Of a stretch of 10,597 nt of DNA, positions 5,965-10,597 are shown one piece after another (position 1 is the first letter of the stretch; each line of letters begins with the position of its first letter). The notes under the pieces were generated by a model. That model searched no databases, was not told the DNA's origin, and saw only the letters and a list, made by a program, of their open reading frames with translations. A program made the position numbers and the translations under genes. The DNA is from Gallionella sp. UBA6045 (lineage in GTDB: Bacteria > Pseudomonadota > Gammaproteobacteria > Burkholderiales > Gallionellaceae). The stretch is from the NCBI GenBank assembly GCA_002429165.1, contig DIYV01000017.1, positions 1 through 10,597 on the forward strand, in the 5' to 3' direction.

Positions 5965-7851
5965 ATGAATATCCTTTACGAAGAAGACGGCAGTTTCAAG
6001 GTCGGTAGCATCATGGCTGACAACACCACATCGCTGCAGATCGAAGCCTTGTCCGGGAAGCGCAGCAAAGTCAAAGCAGCCAATGTGATGCTGCGTTTTA
6101 CCCAGCCCGCGCTGGCCGAATTCATGACACAGGCCGAAGCGCTATCGGAAACCATAGAGGTGGATTTTCTGTGGGAATGCTGTCCGCCGGATGAATTCGG
6201 TGCAGAGCAGATCGCCGCCGAGTATTTCGGCCATACGCCAAGCGCACTGGAAGCGGCTGCCGTTCTGATGCGGTTGCACGGCGCGCCTATCTATTTCCAC
6301 AAAAAGGGCAAAGGACGCTATCGCGCCGCGCCGCCCGACGTGCTGAAAGCCGCGCTGGCCGGTGCCGAGAAGAAGCGCCAGCAACTGGCGCTGCAGGCGA
6401 GCTACACCGATCAGCTCACGCGTTTTGAATTGCCCGCCGTATTCAACGAACACCTCAAGTATCTGCTCTACAAGCCGGATCGCAACACCCTGGAAGTAAA
6501 GGCGCTGGAAGCCGCCTGCGCCGCAACGCATCTGTCCGCCGCGCATCTGCTGCATCGCTGCGGCGCGTTGCCGTCCACGCAGGATTACCACCTGCAAAAA
6601 TTCCTGTTCGAGCACTTTCCCCAGGGCACCGGCTTCCCGCCTGTCGAATTGAGCGCGTGGGAAGAATTGCCGATGGCCGGCGTGAATGCGTTCAGCATCG
6701 ACGATGCAACCACCACGGAGATCGACGATGCGATTTCCGTGGAAAAACTGCCCAACGGCAACTGGCGGATCGGTGTGCATATCGCCGCGCCCACACTGGG
6801 CATGCCGCGCGATTCGGATGGCGACAGGATCGCCGCGCAGCGGCTGTCCACGGTGTACATGCCGGGAGCCAAGATCACCATGTTGCCGGACAGCGTGGTG
6901 GAGGCCTTTACGCTTTGTGCGGATCGCGTGTGCCCGGCGCTGTCGATGTACAACGAAATCGACGGCGAAACCCTGGCGATACTGGGTCACGAGAGCCGCG
7001 TCGAGCGCATCCACATTTCGGCGAATCTGCGCCATGACACGCTGGAGCCGCTGTTCAACGAAGAGACGCTGGCTGCAGGCAAACTGGATTATTCCTATGC
7101 CAGCGAACTGGCCCTGCTGTGGAAGCTGGTGCAAAAACTGGAGGCCGGGCGAGGCAAGCCGTCCGACAACAGCACGCAGCAGGTGGATTACAACTTCCAT
7201 ATCGAAAATGGCCCGGCTAGCGAGAATGACGGTTTCAACGAAAACAGCCGGGTCAGCATCACGCAACGGCGGCGCGGTTCGCCGATCGACAAGGTGGTTT
7301 CCGAGCTGATGATTCTGGTGAACAGCGAATGGGGCAAGCACCTTGCAGAGCATGGATTCGTCGGTATCTATCGCACCCAGCAGAACGGCAAGGTGAAGAT
7401 GAGCACGGTCGCCGCGCCGCATCAGGGTCTTGGTGTGGCGCAATACATGTGGTCGAGCTCGCCGCTGCGCCGTTATGTGGACATGGTGAACCAGCGGCAG
7501 ATTATTGCGATGCTGCGCGACGAGGAACCGGCTTATCCGAAGAACGACCCCGCGCTGTACACCACGATGCGCGATTTCGATACCATGTATGGCATCTATA
7601 ACGAATTCCAGCGCAGCATGGAGCGCTACTGGTGTTTGCGCTGGTTGCAGCAGGAACACATCGAGCAGGTGGAAGCCGTCGTGCTGCGCGAAAATCTGGT
7701 GAAACTGGGCAACATTCCGCTGGTCTTCAAGGTGCCGTCGCTGCCGGAATTGCCGGCCAATACCCGGGTGCAACTGGCAATAGGCGAGATCGACCTGCTC
7801 GACCTGAATCTGCAAACGCGCTTTATCGCAACGATAGAGGACCCTGCTTGA
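5965..7851 (+). CDS. rnb: RNase II-family 3'-5' exoribonuclease (RNB domain)
   Basis: This 628-residue enzyme, close to RNase II length, degrades single-stranded RNA from the 3' end in the cytoplasm. The N-terminal ~230 residues form an RNA-binding/helical region; the RNB domain follows. The metal site is visible in FSIDDATTTEIDDAIS (243-258) with Asp246, Asp254 and Asp255; the position equivalent to E. coli Asp207 is Glu252. Other RNB hallmarks are VHIAAPTLGMP, STVYMPGAKITMLP and the SPLRRYVDMVNQRQ segment (Arg502/Arg503), which contacts RNA phosphates in the family. The last ~60 residues may be a degenerate S1 fold. Start at 5965 is favoured because MNILYEEDGSFKVGSIM is the usual N-terminus of this group, although no clear Shine-Dalgarno precedes it. 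The stop overlaps the tonB start (TTGA), so the two are probably co-expressed. Confidence 0.93.
   Translation: MNILYEEDGSFKVGSIMADNTTSLQIEALSGKRSKVKAANVMLRFTQPALAEFMTQAEALSETIEVDFLWECCPPDEFGAEQIAAEYFGHTPSALEAAAVLMRLHGAPIYFHKKGKGRYRAAPPDVLKAALAGAEKKRQQLALQASYTDQLTRFELPAVFNEHLKYLLYKPDRNTLEVKALEAACAATHLSAAHLLHRCGALPSTQDYHLQKFLFEHFPQGTGFPPVELSAWEELPMAGVNAFSIDDATTTEIDDAISVEKLPNGNWRIGVHIAAPTLGMPRDSDGDRIAAQRLSTVYMPGAKITMLPDSVVEAFTLCADRVCPALSMYNEIDGETLAILGHESRVERIHISANLRHDTLEPLFNEETLAAGKLDYSYASELALLWKLVQKLEAGRGKPSDNSTQQVDYNFHIENGPASENDGFNENSRVSITQRRRGSPIDKVVSELMILVNSEWGKHLAEHGFVGIYRTQQNGKVKMSTVAAPHQGLGVAQYMWSSSPLRRYVDMVNQRQIIAMLRDEEPAYPKNDPALYTTMRDFDTMYGIYNEFQRSMERYWCLRWLQQEHIEQVEAVVLRENLVKLGNIPLVFKVPSLPELPANTRVQLAIGEIDLLDLNLQTRFIATIEDPA
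7836..7841 (+). promoter_or_regulatory. Ribosome binding site that supports the TTG start of tonB
   Basis: AGAGGA inside the last codons of the exoribonuclease gene lies 6 nt before TTG at 7848. The first in-frame ATG (7917) has no such site and would fall inside the membrane helix, so the TTG start is preferred. Confidence 0.6.
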
Positions 7852-8732
7852 AATCCAGGCAAAAAACAGGGTTGTCGGCAGTCTTGCAGCATTTGCGCAC
7901 AAGATTGTCATTCGCCATGTATTTTTCCGTCCTGCTGCACGCTTTCCTGCTGTTCGGCCTGATGCTGGTGATGCCCGATCCGCCCAAAGCCGCAAATTTC
8001 TTGCAGCCGCTGCAAGTGGTGCTGGTCAACAGCAAATCGAAATCGAAGCCTGTCCAGGCCGATGCGCTGGCACAGCACAATCTGGATGGCGGCGGCAATA
8101 CTGCCGAAGACCGCCGGGCCAAGAGCCCGCTGCCCGCGATAAGCGACGATTCCAGATTCTCCCCCGAGCAAGAGGCCAAACACGTCGCCGAACTCGAAGC
8201 GAAAACCAAGCGGATGCTGACCGTGATGAAGAGCAATTACACGGCAGTACAAGAGGAGCTCAAGAAGCAGAAAAGCAACACATCAGGCAACGGTGAAGCG
8301 CTGGTGCAGAAATCCCTGGAGATGGCGCGCCTCGAAGCGCAGATCGACAAGAACTGGGACGCCTACCAGAAGATGCCGCATCACACATCGATAGGCGCTC
8401 GCACCAGGGAATACCGCTTTGCCCAGTACATCGAAGACTGGCGCATCAAGGTGGAACGCATCGGCAACCTGAATTACCCGGAACAGGCGCGCCGCCAGCA
8501 TATCTATGGAAATTTGGTGCTCATCGTTTCAATAAACAAGGACGGCAGCGTGGAAAACATTGAGGTGAGGAGATCTTCGGGTCATCCCATCCTGGATGCC
8601 GCGGCAACGCGTATCGTCAGGCTTGCCGCACCCTATTCTCCGCTGCCGCCGAGCATCACCAAAGATACCGATATTCTTGATATCACACGCACCTGGACAT
8701 TCACTTCGTCGGACCGGATGGAAGGTGAATAG
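7848..8732 (+). CDS. tonB: TonB-family energy transducer
   Basis: From the TTG at 7848 the protein has 294 residues. A basic N-terminus (KSRQK...RTR) precedes one membrane helix (about 20-42) containing S27 and H31 (SVLLH), which match the S-x3-H pattern that couples TonB to ExbB/ExbD. The central region (about 105-185) is charged and likely coiled-coil, without the Pro-Lys/Pro-Glu repeats of enteric TonB. The C-terminal TonB domain is clear: NYPEQARRQHIYGNLVLIVS, then GSVENIEVRRSSGHPILDAAA and the final TRTWTF strand. TonB transmits proton-motive energy to outer-membrane receptors. No exbB or exbD gene is in the window. The start overlaps the exoribonuclease stop by four bases (TTGA). An open frame reaching back to 7632 is antiparallel-free read-through of the nuclease gene and not part of it. 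Confidence 0.88.
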   Translation: MKSRQKTGLSAVLQHLRTRLSFAMYFSVLLHAFLLFGLMLVMPDPPKAANFLQPLQVVLVNSKSKSKPVQADALAQHNLDGGGNTAEDRRAKSPLPAISDDSRFSPEQEAKHVAELEAKTKRMLTVMKSNYTAVQEELKKQKSNTSGNGEALVQKSLEMARLEAQIDKNWDAYQKMPHHTSIGARTREYRFAQYIEDWRIKVERIGNLNYPEQARRQHIYGNLVLIVSINKDGSVENIEVRRSSGHPILDAAATRIVRLAAPYSPLPPSITKDTDILDITRTWTFTSSDRMEGE

Positions 8733-8772
8733 CTTCTTGCCCCGTTCTGGTTTCTTGGTTAAAGTGCGCGCC

Positions 8773-9081
8773 ATGCAACGCTCACTATTCACCACGCTTA
8801 CCCTGGTTTTTGCCCTGCTGCTCGCGCAGATGGGGAGTCTGGCGCATGGCATTTCACACATTCATCCCGAGCAATCGCAGAACTCCGATCAATCGCTTCC
8901 CCATGACAAGTATTGCGGTCAGTGCGCGGCTTACGCACAGCTCGGCGGCTTGATCGGCAGCAGCAGTATCAGCTTCGCCAGTGTCGAGAGTTTCGAAACA
9001 CCGCATTTCAACGAACCCGCTTCCTATACTTCCACTACGTTCGTCGTATTCGCGGCGCGCGCCCCGCCTTACTCCGCTTAA
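8773..9081 (+). CDS. Small exported His/Cys-containing protein (DUF2946-like)
   Basis: The 102-residue product begins with a basic residue and a hydrophobic stretch (LFTTLTLVFALLLAQMGSLA, about 5-24), a probable signal peptide or membrane anchor. Behind it are potential metal ligands: H25, H29, H31, H44, C48 and C51 (the last two as CGQC). The C-terminus ends in FAARAPPYSA, and such an R-x-PP ending is common in DUF2946-type proteins, which often sit beside outer-membrane transport genes. A longer frame starts at 8596, but it would overlap tonB extensively; ATG 8773 puts the signal peptide at the N-terminus. GTG 8764 is an alternative. The ribosome binding site is weak. The gene starts 40 nt after tonB and ends before a terminator-like hairpin. 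Function unknown; metal handling is only suggested. Confidence 0.68.
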   Translation: MQRSLFTTLTLVFALLLAQMGSLAHGISHIHPEQSQNSDQSLPHDKYCGQCAAYAQLGGLIGSSSISFASVESFETPHFNEPASYTSTTFVVFAARAPPYSA

Positions 9082-9094
9082 GCTTATTCAACCG

Positions 9095-9119
9095 CCCCGC
9101 CGTCAGTTTGCGGGGTTTT
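9095..9119 (+). terminator. Short intrinsic terminator
   Basis: CCCCGC (9095-9100) pairs with GCGGGG (9110-9115) around a 9-nt loop and is followed directly by TTTT. It lies 14 nt after the stop of the small exported protein and 28 nt before the next start. The T-run is short, so it may allow partial read-through into the outer-membrane protein gene. Confidence 0.6.
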
Positions 9120-9142
9120 GCTATGCCTAGTCAGGAGTCATC

Positions 9143-10471
9143 ATGCACCGAAATATATATTGGTGCACGGCTGTTGCCGTGCTGTTGGGCAATCCGCTCA
9201 GCGTCCTTGCCGCGAACGATACCGATCTGCAATCCTTGAGCGAACAGATCCGGCAATTGAAGCAAAGCAATTCCGAACTGGAGCAGCGGCTGCAGCAGGA
9301 CGAAGACGCCGTCGTGCAGCCGCCGGCGCGCAGCAACGCCGTCCCGAGCAGTGCGAACAGTTTCAATCCCGCCGTGTCGATGGTCCTGTCCGGCACCTAT
9401 GAACAGCTGCAGCGGGATCCTGCCATCCCGGTGACCGGTTTTGCGATGAGTGCCAACAACACCGGCTATACGCGCGGATTTTCGCTGCAGGAATCCGAGC
9501 TGGGCATCGCCGCGGATATTGATCCGCTGTTCCGCGGCGTCGGCACGTTCTCGCTGGCGCCGGAAGGCGGCATCACAGTGGAGAACGGTTTTGTGCAAAC
9601 CAGTGCGCTGGGCAATGGCCTGAATCTGAAATTCGGGCGATTCTTCTCCGGCCTCGGCTACCTCAACGAACAGCATTCACACGTCTGGGATTTCGTCGAC
9701 CAGCCGCTGGTGTACCGCGTGATGTGGGACAACCAGCTGGGCGAGGACGGCATGCAGCTTAAGTGGCTGGCGCCGACCGACATGTTCATCGAAATCGGCG
9801 GCGAGGCCGGCCGCGGACTCGATTTCCCGGGAACAAACCGGCAGAAGAATGGCACGGGCGCAGGGGTTCTGTTCGCGCACATCGGCGACGATGTCGGCAT
9901 CGAAAACAGCTGGCGTGCCGGGGTTTCGCTGCATGAGACCCGTCGTGAGAATGCGGTCAGCAATGCGGTTGATTCGCTTGGGATGCCAACCGGCCTGACC
10001 AACAGCTTCACCGGCGACAGCCGCACTGCCGGACTGGATTTTGTCTGGAAATACTCACCCAACGGCAATATCCGCGAGCGCTACCTCAAGGTGCAGAGCG
10101 AATATTTCCAGCGCAGGGAAAATGGCCTGCTGACCGACAGCCTCGCGAATACCGGCAGCTATGCCGTCACGCAAAGCGGATGGTACCTGCAAAGTGTTTA
10201 CCAGTTCATGCCCGACTGGCGCACCGGTGTGCGCTATGACCGGCTTGATTCGGGTAATGCCGGTTTGGGCACAACTTTCGCGCCCGGCATCATCAGCAAT
10301 TACGGGTTCCATCCGACGCGGCTCACCTGGATGGCGGATTACAACGCCAGCGAATTCTCGCGCATACGCGTACAGCTGGCCCACGACAATTCCCGCCAGG
10401 GGCTGGCCGATAACCAGCTGTTCGTGCAATACATCATGAGTCTGGGCGCGCACGGCGCGCACCAGTATTGA
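9143..10471 (+). CDS. Outer-membrane beta-barrel protein with N-terminal coiled coil
   Basis: This 442-residue protein has a signal peptide (1-23/24, ending SVLAA), then a heptad-like segment DLQSLSEQIRQLKQSNSELE (28-47), a Q/P/A-rich linker, and from about residue 75 alternating amphipathic strands with many aromatic residues and Gly, as in a porin-like barrel. The last residues, VQYIMSLGAHGAHQY, form a C-terminal strand ending in an aromatic residue, the usual outer-membrane insertion signal. The coiled coil plus barrel layout recalls phosphate-selective-porin-like proteins. There is no TonB plug domain, so it is not a classical TonB receptor despite lying two genes after tonB. AGGAG (9133-9137) is 5 nt before the ATG. 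I recall similar proteins near zinc uptake genes, but this is memory of the family, not shown here. Substrate unknown. Confidence 0.8.
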   Translation: MHRNIYWCTAVAVLLGNPLSVLAANDTDLQSLSEQIRQLKQSNSELEQRLQQDEDAVVQPPARSNAVPSSANSFNPAVSMVLSGTYEQLQRDPAIPVTGFAMSANNTGYTRGFSLQESELGIAADIDPLFRGVGTFSLAPEGGITVENGFVQTSALGNGLNLKFGRFFSGLGYLNEQHSHVWDFVDQPLVYRVMWDNQLGEDGMQLKWLAPTDMFIEIGGEAGRGLDFPGTNRQKNGTGAGVLFAHIGDDVGIENSWRAGVSLHETRRENAVSNAVDSLGMPTGLTNSFTGDSRTAGLDFVWKYSPNGNIRERYLKVQSEYFQRRENGLLTDSLANTGSYAVTQSGWYLQSVYQFMPDWRTGVRYDRLDSGNAGLGTTFAPGIISNYGFHPTRLTWMADYNASEFSRIRVQLAHDNSRQGLADNQLFVQYIMSLGAHGAHQY

Positions 10472-10481
10472 TTGTTCGATG

Positions 10482-10537
10482 GCAGGAGCGGGCCATGCCC
10501 GCGAAATTCTGCGTTCGCGGGCATGGCCCGCTCCTGC
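10482..10537. repeat. Inverted REP pair forming a perfect 24-bp stem
   Basis: Arms 10482-10505 and 10514-10537 are exact inverted copies separated by 8 nt. Each arm is GCAGGA, a palindromic core (CGGGC-CAT-GCCCG) and CGAA, close to the GTAGGA-core-CGAT units at 4545-4608. The pair begins 10 nt after the stop of the outer-membrane protein and ends 32 nt before the next ATG, so in RNA it could form a strong hairpin that protects the upstream message or reduces read-through. There is no T-run after it, so it is not a standard intrinsic terminator. Confidence 0.85.
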
Positions 10538-10569
10538 AAATAATGGATAAATTTTATTGGAGTAATGAC

Positions 10570-10597
10570 ATGAATAAATTAATTTGCACTTTGGGGT
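10570..10597 (+). CDS. Start of a further gene, truncated by the window
   Basis: ATG at 10570 follows a GGAG ribosome binding site (10559-10562) by 7 nt, and the nine visible codons (MNKLICTLG) would suit the beginning of a signal peptide or lipoprotein. It has the same direction as the outer-membrane protein gene and may share its transcript. Too little is visible to name a family. Confidence 0.5.

Noticed and set aside
6142..7995. Very long open frame on the minus strand opposite the exoribonuclease (617 codons)
   Set aside because: It is antisense to a gene with clear RNB motifs, its sequence is rich in Arg, His and Gln as expected of an antisense shadow, and it shows no domain I recognise.
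8596..8772. Upstream extension of the small exported protein
   Set aside because: It overlaps the conserved C-terminal TonB domain in another frame and would bury the signal peptide inside the protein.
8733..8772. Fur- or Zur-type operator upstream of the small exported protein
   Set aside because: No AT-rich palindrome of the expected form is present in the 40 nt between tonB and the start codon.

Overview
The window looks like chromosomal DNA of a betaproteobacterium, probably Nitrosomonadales / Gallionellaceae-like. I infer this from moderately high GC, the family make-up (HemJ, a COG3411 ferredoxin, an RNase II-family nuclease coupled to a TonB, a VanZ-family membrane protein) and the style of the protein sequences. 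I see no rRNA, tRNA, CRISPR array, transposase or prophage gene.

Left block (1-3229, all minus strand). A tight operon runs leftwards: an alpha/beta hydrolase, a NodI-like ABC ATPase, a hotdog-fold thioesterase, and a NodJ-like ABC-2 permease. Each junction is a 4-base ATGA stop/start overlap. After the permease comes a 142-bp element with 28-bp imperfect terminal inverted repeats, then hemJ, which is cut by the window edge. The element lies between the permease stop and the hemJ start and supplies the apparent ribosome binding site of hemJ. If the flanking TAAAA repeats are a target duplication, permease and hemJ were only about 9 nt apart before the insertion.

Middle block (3230-5738). An AT-richer plus-strand gene encodes a chemoreceptor-like sensor with two membrane helices and a periplasmic helical domain but no HAMP or signalling domain. 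On the minus strand follow a thioredoxin-like [2Fe-2S] ferredoxin with a recognisable promoter, a pair of inverted REP units, and a VanZ-family polytopic membrane protein.

Right block (5965-10597, all plus strand). An RNase II-family exoribonuclease is followed, through a TTGA stop/start overlap, by a TonB-type energy transducer that probably starts at TTG. Next come a small exported His/Cys-containing protein (DUF2946-like), a short intrinsic terminator, an outer-membrane beta-barrel protein with an N-terminal coiled coil, a second inverted REP pair that makes a perfect 24-bp stem, and the first codons of another gene. The last genes are plausibly connected with envelope transport, possibly of metal, but the sequence alone does not prove a substrate.

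The most interesting structures are the thioesterase embedded in a NodIJ-like exporter operon, the TIR element at the hemJ start, the two REP pairs whose stems differ while their flanks are kept, and the orphan chemoreceptor sensor. I found no clearly new defence or mobile system.
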